Positions 36,558 to 45,779 are shown, numbered from the stretch's first letter. The stretch: 46,977 bases of DNA from Streptococcus danieliae (GCF_013415245.1 NZ_JACBXX010000132.1:1-46977); one strand, 5' to 3'. Notes: a model not told the origin generated them from the sequence alone. Made by a program: numbers and translations.

Positions 36558-36586
36558 TGAGATCATCAAATGAATTGATGATCTCA
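36558..36586. promoter_or_regulatory. Perfect 12-bp inverted repeat between sstT and mscS
   Basis: TGAGATCATCAA (36558-36569) / TTGATGATCTCA (36575-36586), 5-base loop. The minus strand continues with a seven-T run, like a terminator, yet no minus-strand gene lies upstream. It may be an operator for either divergent gene or a barrier to antisense transcription. Confidence 0.55.
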
Positions 36587-36610
36587 GGAGTAAAAGCAGG
36601 GATATTTCTG

Positions 36611-36619
36611 TGTTATAAT
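36611..36619 (+). promoter_or_regulatory. Extended -10 promoter of mscS
   Basis: TGTTATAAT (36611-36619), a consensus extended -10, 17 bases before the mscS start; the ribosome binding site AAAGGAGAG follows directly, so the leader is very short. Confidence 0.6.
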
Positions 36620-36635
36620 AGGGAAAAGGAGAGCT

Positions 36636-37490
36636 ATGCAAAATTTACTATTACGAACCCTGGAGAGGGTTCAGTGGGAGGAAGTGCTGGACAATTTTAT
36701 TTCGAAAGGTATCTCTCTTCTCCTGCTGTTTATTCTATTTTGGATTGGGAAGAAGCTGATTCATGCTCTAGTTCATCGCTTGGTTGCTCCTTCCCTGCTG
36801 CTTGTGCAAAGTAATTCGGCTAGGAAAGAGACTCTTTTGCATTTGATTGACAATATGCTCAATTATGCCCTCTACTTTCTGCTGATTTACTGGACCTTGT
36901 CAATTCTTGGTTTACCGGTATCCTCCTTGTTGGCTGGAGCTGGTTTGGCTGGAGTTGTTGTCGGTTTGGGTGCCCAGGGCTTTTTGTCAGACATGGTCAA
37001 TGGCTTTTTTATCTTATTGGAGCGGCAGTTGGATGTTGGGGATTATGTGATTCTCCCCAATGGTTCGGGCAAGTTGTCGGGCACGGTTGAAAATGTCGGG
37101 ATTCGGACGACCCAGGTTCGGGATGGGAATGGAACCCTCTATTACATTCCTAATCGTCAGATTCTAGTTGTCAGCAATCAGTCGCGGGGGGAGGTTTCGG
37201 TTACCTTGGATCTGCCCCTTTTACCGGGAACGGATTTTGACTTGGTGGATCAGGTGATTGCCCAGGTCAATCAGTCGCAATTGCAGACCCTGTCTCAATT
37301 AGAGGGGCAGCCCAAGGTTCTTGGGGCTCAGTGGATTCGAAGTGAGGGCTTTGTCTACCGGATTTCAGTTCCCATTCAACAGGGCCAGGATTCAGGGGTT
37401 GTCTATCCCTTGTATCGCTTGTACCAGGATGCCCTCAAAGCGGCTGGTATTGAGTTGGCTAGTTCTTCCAGCTCCAGCACACAGAATTAA
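36636..37490 (+). CDS. Small-conductance mechanosensitive channel (MscS family)
   Basis: 284 residues, three N-terminal transmembrane helices (about 22-45, 66-90, 95-120), the pore helix rich in Gly/Ala (SLLAGAGLAGVVVGLGAQGFLSD), and the beta domain beginning RQLDVGDYVILPNGSGKLSGTVENVGIRTT. The C-terminus is a short serine-rich tail. Releases solutes on hypo-osmotic shock. Divergent from sstT and followed at 14 bases by a small membrane-anchored protein. Confidence 0.92.
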   Translation: MQNLLLRTLERVQWEEVLDNFISKGISLLLLFILFWIGKKLIHALVHRLVAPSLLLVQSNSARKETLLHLIDNMLNYALYFLLIYWTLSILGLPVSSLLAGAGLAGVVVGLGAQGFLSDMVNGFFILLERQLDVGDYVILPNGSGKLSGTVENVGIRTTQVRDGNGTLYYIPNRQILVVSNQSRGEVSVTLDLPLLPGTDFDLVDQVIAQVNQSQLQTLSQLEGQPKVLGAQWIRSEGFVYRISVPIQQGQDSGVVYPLYRLYQDALKAAGIELASSSSSSTQN

Positions 37491-37504
37491 GGAGGTGAGG
37501 CCCT

Positions 37505-38044
37505 ATGTCGGAGAAGAAGGCCTTAAGATCCCAGCCCTATTGGATCTGGATTTTTAGCTTGGTGGGCCTGAATCTGTTCCTACTAGCGGTTCTGGCGGGC
37601 CTGCTCTTTTCTTATCTGGGTTTAGCTCGGGACAATGAGCAGTATGCGCGCCTTTTAGGTTTGAACCAAAAGGACGAGACAGTTATCGAGCAAGAACTGA
37701 ATAAATCACGGCAATTTGTCACGGGGGAACGGGTAACGGTCAAGGTCATTGCGCGTGATCCAGAGCAGGAAATGTGGGATGATGCGACGGGGACAGCGGT
37801 GGTGGTCGACTTGCTGGTGGAAAATAGTCACGCCCATACCTTCCGTGTGAATCCCTACAGTTACGAATTATTTGATGAGGAGGGCGAGCCCCTACTCTTA
37901 GATAGTGTAACCTTTGATCAGGAGTCTTTGAGCTCCAACCTGCAACCGGGGGATCAAGGACACTATCGCTTGGTTTTTGATGGTGAGATGGGAACAGGTC
38001 CCTATCACCTTGTGCACTATGATACACAATGGACGTCTGAATAG
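37505..38044 (+). CDS. Membrane-anchored DUF4352-like protein
   Basis: 179 residues. One N-terminal transmembrane helix (about 15-38), then an extracellular beta-rich domain (about 70-178) with VEVDLLVENSHAHTFRVNPYSYELFDEEG-type pattern and a late LQPGDQGHYRLVFD block, similar to the DUF4352 immunoglobulin-like fold. GGAGGTGAG ribosome binding site; in line between mscS and msrAB, so probably cotranscribed. Function unknown. Confidence 0.75.
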   Translation: MSEKKALRSQPYWIWIFSLVGLNLFLLAVLAGLLFSYLGLARDNEQYARLLGLNQKDETVIEQELNKSRQFVTGERVTVKVIARDPEQEMWDDATGTAVVVDLLVENSHAHTFRVNPYSYELFDEEGEPLLLDSVTFDQESLSSNLQPGDQGHYRLVFDGEMGTGPYHLVHYDTQWTSE

Positions 38045-38053
38045 GAGGTTGTT

Positions 38054-38992
38054 ATGAAATCAATTTATTTAGCAGGTGGTTGTTTCTGGGGTTTGGAAGA
38101 ATATTTCTCCCATATTGATGGAGTTCAGGAGACCAGTGTCGGTTACGCCAATGGTCAGGTTGAAACGACTAATTATCACCTCTTGAAGGAGACTGACCAT
38201 GCGGAAACGGTATTTGTAGCCTATGATCCGGCAGTGATTCGCTTGCGGGAAATTTTACTGTACTACTTCCGAGTGATTGATCCTCTCAGTGTCAATCGCC
38301 AGGGCAATGACCGTGGTCGCCAGTACCGGACGGGGATTTACTATCAGGATGCGGATGACCTGCCGGTGATTGAGCAGGTGATGGCTGAGCAGTCCCAGCA
38401 TTTTGGCAACCAACCCTTGGCCGTTGAAGTAGAGCCACTTCGCCACTATATTCCGGCTGAAGACTACCATCAAGAGTATCTCAAGAAAAACCCAGGGGGT
38501 TACTGCCACATCGACGTCAATGATGCTTACCAACCCTTGATTGATCCGTCTCTTTACCAGAAGCCGGAGCAAGAGGTTTTGCGGGAACAGTTGTCTGCGG
38601 AAGAGTACGCCGTGACGCAAGAAAACGCAACGGAGCGTCCCTTTGATAACCGCTTTGATGACCACTTCCAAGAAGGGATTTATGTGGACATTACCTCTGG
38701 CGAGCCGCTTTTCCAATCAACAGATAAATTCCAATCCGGTTGTGGTTGGCCTAGTTTCTCAAAACCAATTGCCAAGGATTTGATCCAATACCGGCAAGAT
38801 TTGAGTCATGGTATGCGCCGGATCGAGGTTCGGAGCCGGGCTGGTGATGCCCATCTAGGACACGTCTTTGAAGATGGTCCGCGTGAGTCTGGTGGACTTC
38901 GCTATTGTATCAATAGTGCAGCTCTCCGCTTTGTGGCCAAGGAAGAGATGGAAGCGGAGGGCTACGGTTACTTGCTAGGACTCTTTGACTAG
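38054..38992 (+). CDS. msrAB: Bifunctional peptide methionine sulfoxide reductase MsrA/MsrB
   Basis: 312 residues. The N-terminal MsrA domain has catalytic Cys10 in [11 protein letters not shown]. The C-terminal MsrB domain (from about residue 175) has SGCGWPSF near 229 and the catalytic cysteine in [11 protein letters not shown] near 284. The CxxC zinc cysteines of other MsrBs are not evident. Reduces S- and R-methionine sulfoxides. No signal peptide, so probably cytoplasmic; reducible by the thioredoxin system. Nine bases after the previous gene. Confidence 0.95.
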   Translation: MKSIYLAGGCFWGLEEYFSHIDGVQETSVGYANGQVETTNYHLLKETDHAETVFVAYDPAVIRLREILLYYFRVIDPLSVNRQGNDRGRQYRTGIYYQDADDLPVIEQVMAEQSQHFGNQPLAVEVEPLRHYIPAEDYHQEYLKKNPGGYCHIDVNDAYQPLIDPSLYQKPEQEVLREQLSAEEYAVTQENATERPFDNRFDDHFQEGIYVDITSGEPLFQSTDKFQSGCGWPSFSKPIAKDLIQYRQDLSHGMRRIEVRSRAGDAHLGHVFEDGPRESGGLRYCINSAALRFVAKEEMEAEGYGYLLGLFD

Positions 38993-39003
38993 GACAGACG
39001 TTT

Positions 39004-40212
39004 ATGAAAAAAGAAGTATTTGTGACAGGTCTGTTGTCTGCTGTGCTGGCTGCGGGAGCCGGTGTCTACTTTGGTCGCCCCTATGTGCAAGAATTGGTAG
39101 CCAAGCAGACCGAGAATCCAGTGACTAAGGCTCGGATTATGGCCCATGGCGATTTGCTTTACCACGATTTGCTTTATTATTCGGCAGAGCAGGCAGATGG
39201 CAGCTATGACTTTTCTGAGAATTTCACTTATGTGAAGCCTTGGTTGGAGCAAGCTGACCTGGTCCTGGGCGATTTTGAAGGCACCATTAACCCAGACTAT
39301 CCTCTGGCGGGCTACCCCTTCTTTAATGCACCGGAACAGGTGGTTCAGGCGATCAAGGAGGCTGGCTATGATGTCGTGGATCTGGCCCACAACCATATTT
39401 TAGATTCGGGCTTGGAAGGAGTTGCAACAACAGCTCAGGCTTTCAAGGACGCTGGTATCGATCCGATTGGTGTCTATCCGGATCAGCCACGCGACCAAGC
39501 CCCCTTGGTGATCCGAGAAGTGAATGGCATCAAGATTGCACTTCTGGCCTATGCTTATGGTTTTAATGGGTTGGAAGCTGGGCTTAGCCCAGAAGAGTAT
39601 AGTGCCACTTTATCTGATTTAGATCTGGATAAAATGGAGGCCGAAATCAAGCGGGCGGAGCAAGAAGCCGATCTGACCATTGTGATGCCGCAAATGGGCG
39701 AGGAGTACCGCCTGGAGCCAACCGAGGAACAAATCGAGCTTTACCATAAAATGGTCGACTGGGGTGCCGACTTGGTCTTTGGCGGTCATCCCCATGTTCC
39801 AGAACCAACGGAAACCATGGAAAAGGATGGAGAGTCCAAGTTTATCATCTACTCCATGGGCAATTTCATCTCCAATCAGCGACTGGAGAGCTTAGATGGC
39901 TTGGTGGCGAATGCCGAGTGGACCGAACGGGGTGTCCTTATGGATGTCCAGGTTGAAAAACAAGGCCAGCAGACACGGATTAAGTCTGTGAAGGCTCATC
40001 CAAGCTGGGTCAGCCGCGTCGACAAGGGCAGCTATTCCCAAGCAGGCTTCCCGCAATACTCCTACCAGACCCTGATCATCGAAGACTTCTTACCCGGTGG
40101 CCGCTACGCCAACCAACTAGATCCAGACACCCAAGCACGAATCGAAGAAGCCTACCAGGCAACTAATGACCTCTTGGCTCTTAAATGGCCGAAGAATGAA
40201 AAGGCGAGGTAG
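39004..40212 (+). CDS. CapA-family (PGA_cap) metallophosphoesterase-like protein
   Basis: 402 residues. A signal anchor (about 7-27) is followed by the CapA fold: MAHGDLLYH near 45, GDFEGTIN, VVDLAHNHILDSG and FGGHPHVPEPTE carry the putative metal ligands (Asp, Asn-His, His-x-His). Homologues are annotated in poly-gamma-glutamate synthesis, but streptococci lack that capsule, so the role is probably in cell-envelope phosphoesters. It is 11 bases after msrAB and ends the operon before a terminator. Confidence 0.85.
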   Translation: MKKEVFVTGLLSAVLAAGAGVYFGRPYVQELVAKQTENPVTKARIMAHGDLLYHDLLYYSAEQADGSYDFSENFTYVKPWLEQADLVLGDFEGTINPDYPLAGYPFFNAPEQVVQAIKEAGYDVVDLAHNHILDSGLEGVATTAQAFKDAGIDPIGVYPDQPRDQAPLVIREVNGIKIALLAYAYGFNGLEAGLSPEEYSATLSDLDLDKMEAEIKRAEQEADLTIVMPQMGEEYRLEPTEEQIELYHKMVDWGADLVFGGHPHVPEPTETMEKDGESKFIIYSMGNFISNQRLESLDGLVANAEWTERGVLMDVQVEKQGQQTRIKSVKAHPSWVSRVDKGSYSQAGFPQYSYQTLIIEDFLPGGRYANQLDPDTQARIEEAYQATNDLLALKWPKNEKAR

Positions 40213-40241
40213 AGCATCTGGGTTTTAAAAATGTATACGAC

Positions 40242-40281
40242 AAAACCGGTCTTCCGACTAAAACGGAGGACCGGTTTTTTT
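40242..40281. terminator. Bidirectional terminator between the capA-like gene and treR
   Basis: AAAACCGGTCTTCCG / CGGAGGACCGGTTTT arms (40242-40256, 40264-40278) with T-runs on both sides. Its right end overlaps the treR stop. Confidence 0.9.
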
Positions 40282-41002
40282 AAGGGTGTCTACGGGAAAA
40301 ATTGGTGAATTTAAAGGATGAAGGTCTGTGGTGAGACTGGTTGAGCTGGAAGGGTTGGCCGTCGCCTAGAAAGACGGTGGCCTCAACCAGGGCCACATAG
40401 GCCGGATCCAAGTTCTGGAAATAGTCTGTGAGACTGGAATTAGCTGGTTGGAAGGTGATCGTTTTAGCCGAGTGGCTGATGACTAGACCCAGGTCTTCTT
40501 CAATATAGCGGTAGATGGAGCCTTGGGCTACTTCCCTGGTCAGTCCGGGAATCAGTTGGGGGTTGAAGAAGTCAATGTCGACAATGTTGACCTGATCCCC
40601 TTTTTTCCGCAGGCGAATAACCCGGATGATGGGGTCAAAGTCTCTTAATTGCAGAGCGTTTTTGACCTGGGGATAGTCCTTGGCCTTGATTTTCTCAACC
40701 AGAGCGACCACTGTTTGGTAGGGCTGGCTGAGTCCGTGATTGATTTCCTGGAAGCTGGTTAGGTTGGCCAATTCGAAGTTGAGGGAAGGATCATAGATGA
40801 TGATCGAGCCCTTGCCCCGAATTTTTTGAATGTAGGCATCGTTTTGAAGCAACTGGAGCGATTTGCGGAGGGTTTCCCGTGAGGTCTCAAAGCGCTGGCA
40901 AAGCTCCATCTCAGATGGCAGGAGTTGTCCCTGGGGATGGGCTCCTTGCCGAATTTCTTGCTTGAGTTGCTCGTAAATAACTTGGTATTTTTTTTCACTC
41001 AT
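40280..41002 (-). CDS. treR: Trehalose operon repressor TreR
   Basis: 240 residues of the GntR/HutC subfamily. N-terminal winged helix with LLPSEMELCQRFETSRETLRKSL; C-terminal UTRA effector domain that binds trehalose-6-phosphate in homologues. It lies three bases after treC, so it autoregulates with the operon. The palindromes TTGTCTAGACAA upstream of treB are the likely operators. Confidence 0.92.
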   Translation of the reverse strand: MSEKKYQVIYEQLKQEIRQGAHPQGQLLPSEMELCQRFETSRETLRKSLQLLQNDAYIQKIRGKGSIIIYDPSLNFELANLTSFQEINHGLSQPYQTVVALVEKIKAKDYPQVKNALQLRDFDPIIRVIRLRKKGDQVNIVDIDFFNPQLIPGLTREVAQGSIYRYIEEDLGLVISHSAKTITFQPANSSLTDYFQNLDPAYVALVEATVFLGDGQPFQLNQSHHRPSSFKFTNFSRRHP

Positions 41003-41005
41003 AGG

Positions 41006-42652
41006 CTAGCGGCTTAGGAAGGCAATGGTTTCGTAAGGGCGGAGTTCCAGTTGGCTGCTGGCTTTTCGTTCACCGTAGTTGCCAAGTAGGTAGCTGTAAT
41101 CGGTGTTTTCCAGAGAGATAGTGGTTGCTTGCTCGTAGAAGTTGTTGAAGACAAGCAGTTCTTGGTCTCCTAACTGGCGTTTGTAGGCCAGGACTTGTGG
41201 GTGGTCAACCAAGAGTGGTTGGTAGGACCCTTCCTGGATGATCGGCAGCTCTTTGCGAAGGCGGATGAGTTCTTGGTAGTAAGGGAAGATTGTTCCTTGA
41301 GCCAACTCTTTCTCGACATTGATGTCAGGATAGTTGCTAGCGACCTCCAACCATGGTTGGCTGGTAGAGAAGCCGGCATAGGCTTGGTCATTCCACTGAA
41401 TCGGTGTCCGGCTGTTGTCGCGTGATTTGACCTGGATGACTTCCAGAGCTTCCGCCTCACTGAGCCCGCGCTCCAGCAGCATTTGGTAGGCATTGATGCT
41501 TTCAATATCCTTGTACTGCTCCATGCTGGTGAAACCAGGATCAGTCATCCCAATCTCCTCACCCATATAGATATAAGGGACACCCTTCATCATATGGATG
41601 GTTTGCGCCAGCATTTTCGCAGACTCGACCCGATAGGGACCATCATTGGTGAAGCGGGTGAGGGCGCGTGGTTGGTCATGGTTGTTCCAGAAGACTGCAT
41701 TGCAACCGCCACCCTGATCCATGCCCACCTGCCAGTCGTTGAGAATCCGTTTCAACTCCGCAAAGTCCATGGCCTGATTTTGCCATTTGTCGCCATCCTT
41801 ATAGTCGACTTTTAGATGGTGAAAACTAAAGGTCATCGACAGCTCATGGCGGTCTGGTCTGGTGTAAAGGATACAGTTTTCAATAGTGGTTGAGGACATC
41901 TCACCAACCGTGACGATGTTTGGATCCTGACCAAAGCTATTTTGGTTGAGCTCCTGTAGGTAGTCATGGACAATTGGCGTGTCAGTATAAAGGCTCTTTT
42001 CTTGCTGGTCATTGACGCTGTCCACAAGTAGTTCGTCCTTACCAATCACATTGATGACATCAAAGCGGAAGCCTGAAGCCCCTTTCTCCCGCCAGAAGTT
42101 GACAACATCGTAGAGTTCCTTGCGAACTTCTGGATTGTGCCAGTCCAAATCGGCCTGGGTTTTGTCATAGAGGTTCATGTAATACTTGCCGGTGTCCCCA
42201 AAAGGTTGCCAAGCTGGGCCACCAAACTTGGATTGCCAGTTGGTAGGTAGGCTGCCATTGGCTTTGGGGTCACGGATATAGTAGTAGGTTTGGTAGCGTT
42301 TATCGCCGGCTAGGGCTTTTTGGAACCACTCATGCTCGGTGGAGGTGTGGTTGAGAACCATATCCAGCATGATGCCCATTCCCATGGTTTTGGCCTGGCG
42401 GGCTAATTCTTCAAAGTCTTCCATGGTCCCGAAGCGAGGATCGATGGCCCGGTAATCCGCGATGTCATAACCATTATCATTTTGAGGGGACACATAGAAG
42501 GGGTTGAGCCAGAGAATATCGACTCCTAATTTTTTCAAATAAGGGAGTTTTTCAAGAATACCGGACAGATCTCCGAATCCGTCGCCATTGCTGTCTTTGA
42601 AGGATTTGGGATAAATTTGATAGACAACTTTAGAAAATAATGAATCGTTCAT
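41006..42652 (-). CDS. treC: Trehalose-6-phosphate hydrolase (GH13)
   Basis: 548 residues. Alpha-amylase-type barrel with YQIYPKSFKDSNGDGFGDL at the N-terminus, nucleophile Asp in GFRFDVINVIG (about residue 199), acid/base Glu in VTVGEMSS, and the third acidic residue in NNHDQPR. Splits trehalose-6-P to glucose and glucose-6-P. Follows treB with 57 bases between, which hold a hairpin that may lower its expression relative to treB. Also called treA. Confidence 0.95.
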   Translation of the reverse strand: MNDSLFSKVVYQIYPKSFKDSNGDGFGDLSGILEKLPYLKKLGVDILWLNPFYVSPQNDNGYDIADYRAIDPRFGTMEDFEELARQAKTMGMGIMLDMVLNHTSTEHEWFQKALAGDKRYQTYYYIRDPKANGSLPTNWQSKFGGPAWQPFGDTGKYYMNLYDKTQADLDWHNPEVRKELYDVVNFWREKGASGFRFDVINVIGKDELLVDSVNDQQEKSLYTDTPIVHDYLQELNQNSFGQDPNIVTVGEMSSTTIENCILYTRPDRHELSMTFSFHHLKVDYKDGDKWQNQAMDFAELKRILNDWQVGMDQGGGCNAVFWNNHDQPRALTRFTNDGPYRVESAKMLAQTIHMMKGVPYIYMGEEIGMTDPGFTSMEQYKDIESINAYQMLLERGLSEAEALEVIQVKSRDNSRTPIQWNDQAYAGFSTSQPWLEVASNYPDINVEKELAQGTIFPYYQELIRLRKELPIIQEGSYQPLLVDHPQVLAYKRQLGDQELLVFNNFYEQATTISLENTDYSYLLGNYGERKASSQLELRPYETIAFLSR

Positions 42653-42664
42653 GAAAGGCCTTTC

Positions 42665-42701
42665 TAAAAAAATGGGAGGCGAGGACTGAGCCCTCGTCTC
42701 C
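42665..42701 (-). terminator. Intercistronic terminator between treB and treC
   Basis: GGAGGCGAGG (42675-42684) / CCTCGTCTCC (42692-42701), one mismatch (G-U), followed on the minus strand by seven Ts. Probably partial, tuning treC and treR below treB. Confidence 0.7.
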
Positions 42702-42709
42702 TGATCAGA

Positions 42710-44125
42710 TTAGTCTTTTTTCTCAAAGCGAATGAAGACAAAGGTTAGTACAATTGGAAGGACGATTGTAATAGCCAATCCAAGGGCGAAGATGCCCCAA
42801 TATTGTGGAATAATGGAGAGGATTCCAGGAATACCTCCGATACCGACAGAGTTAGCGAGTACAGGTACAGAACCGAGCACAGCTCCCGCGATTCCAGCAG
42901 ATACCATGGCTGCCAAGAAGGCTGCTTTGTAACGAAGGGTTACCCCGAAGATGGCTGGTTCTGTAACCCCCAACCAGGCAGAGATGGCAGAAGTGAGGGC
43001 CATACTTTCGTTTTTACTGTCTTTGTTTTTGCGGAAAATCAACATCATGGCGAGGGCTGCAGATCCTTGAGCGACGTTTGACATAACCAGGATTGGCCAC
43101 AAGAAGGTTCCGTTTTCAGAAGCGACCAATTGCAGATCGACTGGAAGGAACATGTGGTGCATACCAGTAATGACAAGCGGTGCGTAGAAGGTACCGTAGA
43201 TCAGACCTCCCAACCAGCCAGCGGTACTGAAGATGGCCATCATGATACCGGTAATTTGGGTCGCCAACCACATGGTTACAGGACCAATAATGGTGAAGGC
43301 CAAGAAACCAGTGATTAGGAGGGAAACTGGTGCAACAACCAAGAGTTTCAAGCTGTCTGGAACCCGTTTGTTGAGCCCTTTTTCAACATTGGCCAAGATA
43401 AAGGCTGCAAAGAGAGATGGTAGAACCTGTGCCTGATAGTTCATTTGCTGAACAGGAAGACCAAAGAGATCCCAAGTTGGAATTTCTGCAAGACCACCTG
43501 TATTGGCATCAAACAAGGCATATTGAGAAGTCAAACCTGGATGGCAAAGAACCAAGCCCAAGACAATCCCTAGAAGTGGTGAACCACCGAAACGGGTCAT
43601 AGCAGACCAACCGACCAAGGCAGGAATAAAGATGAAGGAAGTCGCCGCAATAAAGTTAACGATACCTGCGAATCCCGCAAAACCAGGATACATTTCAACA
43701 ATGGATTGTGCTCCAAAGATCCCTGGCTGGGTAAGGACATTGTTGATCCCCAAGAGCAAACCAGAAGAAATGATGGCTGGTAGGATTGGAACAAAGACAT
43801 CTCCTAACAGTTTAACCAATTTTTGCAGCGGATTCAAATCTTGGGCAGCTTGTTCCTTAGCTTCTTCCTTGGAGACAGCCGCAGCCCCTGTTTGTGAGAC
43901 CAATTCGTCATAGACCTTATCGACAATACCAGGTCCGATGATAACTTGGTATTGACCATTGGCAGAGAATTGCCCCTTAACCAGATCAATTTGATCGAGG
44001 GCAGCTTCATCTACTTGGCCTTCATCTTTTAGAATAAAGCGAAGCCGGGTGACACAGTGGGTTACACTGGTGATGTTGTCCTTGCCACCAATGGCCTGAA
44101 CGATTTTGCTGACATCGTTTTTCAT
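42710..44125 (-). CDS. treB: PTS trehalose transporter subunit EIIBC
   Basis: 471 residues. The EIIB domain (1-80) has the phosphorylated cysteine in SVTHCVTRLRF (about C23); the EIIC domain (about 110-465) has ten hydrophobic helices. There is no C-terminal EIIA domain, so the phosphate must come from another EIIA; some streptococcal versions are fused EIIABC. Imports and phosphorylates trehalose. The first gene of the treB-treC-treR operon, AAAGGAGAA ribosome binding site. Confidence 0.93.
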   Translation of the reverse strand: MKNDVSKIVQAIGGKDNITSVTHCVTRLRFILKDEGQVDEAALDQIDLVKGQFSANGQYQVIIGPGIVDKVYDELVSQTGAAAVSKEEAKEQAAQDLNPLQKLVKLLGDVFVPILPAIISSGLLLGINNVLTQPGIFGAQSIVEMYPGFAGFAGIVNFIAATSFIFIPALVGWSAMTRFGGSPLLGIVLGLVLCHPGLTSQYALFDANTGGLAEIPTWDLFGLPVQQMNYQAQVLPSLFAAFILANVEKGLNKRVPDSLKLLVVAPVSLLITGFLAFTIIGPVTMWLATQITGIMMAIFSTAGWLGGLIYGTFYAPLVITGMHHMFLPVDLQLVASENGTFLWPILVMSNVAQGSAALAMMLIFRKNKDSKNESMALTSAISAWLGVTEPAIFGVTLRYKAAFLAAMVSAGIAGAVLGSVPVLANSVGIGGIPGILSIIPQYWGIFALGLAITIVLPIVLTFVFIRFEKKD

Positions 44126-44137
44126 AAGTTCTCCTTT

Positions 44138-44196
44138 TGAAAGCGTTTTTTAAACTTGTCTAGACAAATTATAGATGACTTGTCTAGACTTGTCAA
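44138..44196 (-). promoter_or_regulatory. tre promoter with two TreR operators and a cre-like site
   Basis: On the minus strand TTGACA (complement of 44191-44196), 17-bp spacer, TATAAT (complement of 44168-44173): full consensus. Operators: perfect palindrome TTGTCTAGACAA (44156-44167) over the start site, and TTGTCTAGACTT (44180-44191) in the spacer, centres 24 bp apart. TGAAAGCGTTTTTT (44138-44151) resembles a cre site. Confidence 0.88.
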
Positions 44197-44226
44197 GGGG
44201 CTGTTTCAAAAAAGTTAAGCGGGGTC

Positions 44227-44436
44227 TCATTCATCGTCCAGATGAAGAACCTTTTTTTCATTAAAAGTCAGGTCATAAAGCCATTGGAGATTGAAGATAG
44301 GTGGTGTGACTCGGGTTTCCAGGACGTGGCCTGTCAGCTGTTTGACGTAATTTTTTCCTCTAACAGAAGTCTTCAATCTCAAAATTTTGGCGATAAACCA
44401 AACAGTAATCTTTGCTAGGTACAGAACTAGTCTCAT
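44227..44436 (-). pseudogene. Remnant of the ~170-aa membrane-anchored paralogue family
   Basis: A 69-residue frame whose C-terminal part, TPPIFNLQWLYDL, matches the conserved ends of the three larger paralogues (TPTINLQKLFNQ and PPKYANLQWIFN). The N-terminal half is basic and hydrophobic but lacks the YSVYYA region. It may be a small protein, but more likely a truncated copy left by recombination. No clear ribosome binding site. Confidence 0.45.
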
Positions 44437-44498
44437 AATAGTTTCTAAAGATAGACTTACTAATTACCTTCCCTGCTACACTAAGGCTTTCACTAAAA

Positions 44499-45017
44499 CT
44501 AATGATTAAATCTTGACTCGTATTTTTGATTGAAAAGTTTCTGAAGATTGATGGTAGGAGTTTTTTGAGATTCGATAATATCCTTTATTACCGGATCCAG
44601 TATAGCTTCTATTTCTTGTAATTTTTCTTCATCTAGTGATTTTTCCTCCCAATTATCATCTGGGAATGAGTAAGTCGTTAATTTTCCTGTTTGATCAGTA
44701 TCATAATAATAGCTCCCATTCATTTTATTTATTCCTATATAATATCCCTTCACAGCATATGTGAAGTACGCGTTTCTGTTTATATATACTGAACCCGTCT
44801 CTTCCTCATCAAAGCGAACATTCTCTGTATTTTGTTTATCAATCCAGTTGATATTTTCTAGAGCCATAACCAATTCAGGTTTAGCTCCCTCTTTTCTGGG
44901 CATATGACTAGCGTAATAGACAGAATAGCGGGCTAGATTGTATTGGATGTATCCGTATACGAATACAGCAAGTGCAAGGAATATACCAAATAACATTAAG
45001 TATCTTTTTATTTTCAT
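44499..45017 (-). CDS. Membrane-anchored paralogue 1 (immunity-like, unknown)
   Basis: 172 residues. N-terminal transmembrane anchor (about 6-27), then YNLARYSVYYASHM, a variable middle (about 60-130) and the conserved end TPTINLQKLFNQKYESRFNH. It shares near-identical ends with the 180-aa paralogue but a diverged centre, indicating gene conversion. It follows the 231-aa basic repeat protein by six bases, its AAGGAA site lying inside that gene's last codons, so the two are translationally coupled like a toxin-immunity pair. Family not identified; TipC-like immunity proteins are a speculative comparison. Confidence 0.6.
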   Translation of the reverse strand: MKIKRYLMLFGIFLALAVFVYGYIQYNLARYSVYYASHMPRKEGAKPELVMALENINWIDKQNTENVRFDEEETGSVYINRNAYFTYAVKGYYIGINKMNGSYYYDTDQTGKLTTYSFPDDNWEEKSLDEEKLQEIEAILDPVIKDIIESQKTPTINLQKLFNQKYESRFNH

Positions 45018-45022
45018 ATTCT

Positions 45023-45718
45023 TTATTTCCTTCTTTTAGCAGATGGCTTCGGTTTGAAAATTTGTGTAACTTTAGCAATAGCCTTAGCTACTTGCGCTAC
45101 TGGTCTGGCCACAGCTCTAATAACTGGTTTAACAGCTTGAACCACTGGTCTGGCCACAGCTCTAATGACTGGTTTAACAGCTTGAACGACTGGTCTAGCT
45201 ACAGCTCTAATAACTGGTTTGACAACTTGAGCCACTGGTCTAGCCACAGTCCTCACAACAGACTTTACAAGTCTTGCAGTTGATTGGGCAAATCTAGGAG
45301 CAGCATTCTGGATTGGTTTGACAACCCTACGAACAGCATTTTGTAGTGGTTTGCTAATTTTGCGAATGGCATTTCCCATCGGTTTAATCACTCTGCTTTT
45401 TATATTTTTAAAGCCTTGTTTCATTGTTTTAGCAAGCTGTGCTGTTCTTTGGCGAGTTACTTTCATACCCTTTTTCACTGCAGACACAAGTGGCTTGACA
45501 ATTTTCTTCTGCAAAACTTTTTTACCCTTTACAAAACTTCGAGAGACCCTATTTCTAAGAGATTGAACTATACTTTGAAATGGCCTAGTGATATTCTTTT
45601 GAAGAAATTTACCTGTGTTACTCATTATCCGTGTAGTTATCTTGCCTAGAGCTTTTATTGGATTCTGAAAGGCACGTTCAAAAGATTTTTCGAAAACAAC
45701 TTGATCGAGTAATGCCAA
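45023..45718 (-). CDS. Highly basic 15-residue-repeat protein
   Basis: 231 residues from a TTG start; a stop lies three codons upstream, so it may be an N-terminally truncated gene. The sequence is rich in Lys, Arg, Val and Ala, nearly free of acidic residues after the first 20, and contains tandem 15-mers VKPVIRAVARPVVQA (about residues 150-205), ending KPKPSAKRRK. Repeats are amphipathic with periodic Arg/Lys. The ending resembles that of the partial protein at 46821. Possible membrane-active or nucleic-acid-binding C-terminal toxin part; no homologue recognised. Confidence 0.55.
   Translation of the reverse strand: MALLDQVVFEKSFERAFQNPIKALGKITTRIMSNTGKFLQKNITRPFQSIVQSLRNRVSRSFVKGKKVLQKKIVKPLVSAVKKGMKVTRQRTAQLAKTMKQGFKNIKSRVIKPMGNAIRKISKPLQNAVRRVVKPIQNAAPRFAQSTARLVKSVVRTVARPVAQVVKPVIRAVARPVVQAVKPVIRAVARPVVQAVKPVIRAVARPVAQVAKAIAKVTQIFKPKPSAKRRK
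45099..45260 (-). repeat. 45-bp tandem repeats in the basic protein gene
   Basis: Units at 45099-45143, 45144-45188, 45189-45233 and a partial one to about 45260, each starting ACTGGTCT on the plus strand, 85-98% identical, encoding 15 residues each. Confidence 0.85.
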
Positions 45719-45779
45719 ATTATTCTATTGAAATCTTCGGCCATTTATCTTCCCTGCTACACCAACACTTTTACCAAAA

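Noticed and set aside
45023-45718. Basic repeat protein as a histone-like DNA-binding protein
   Set aside because: Its coupling to membrane-anchored paralogues and its amphipathic Val/Ala repeats do not specifically support this; it remains only a possibility.
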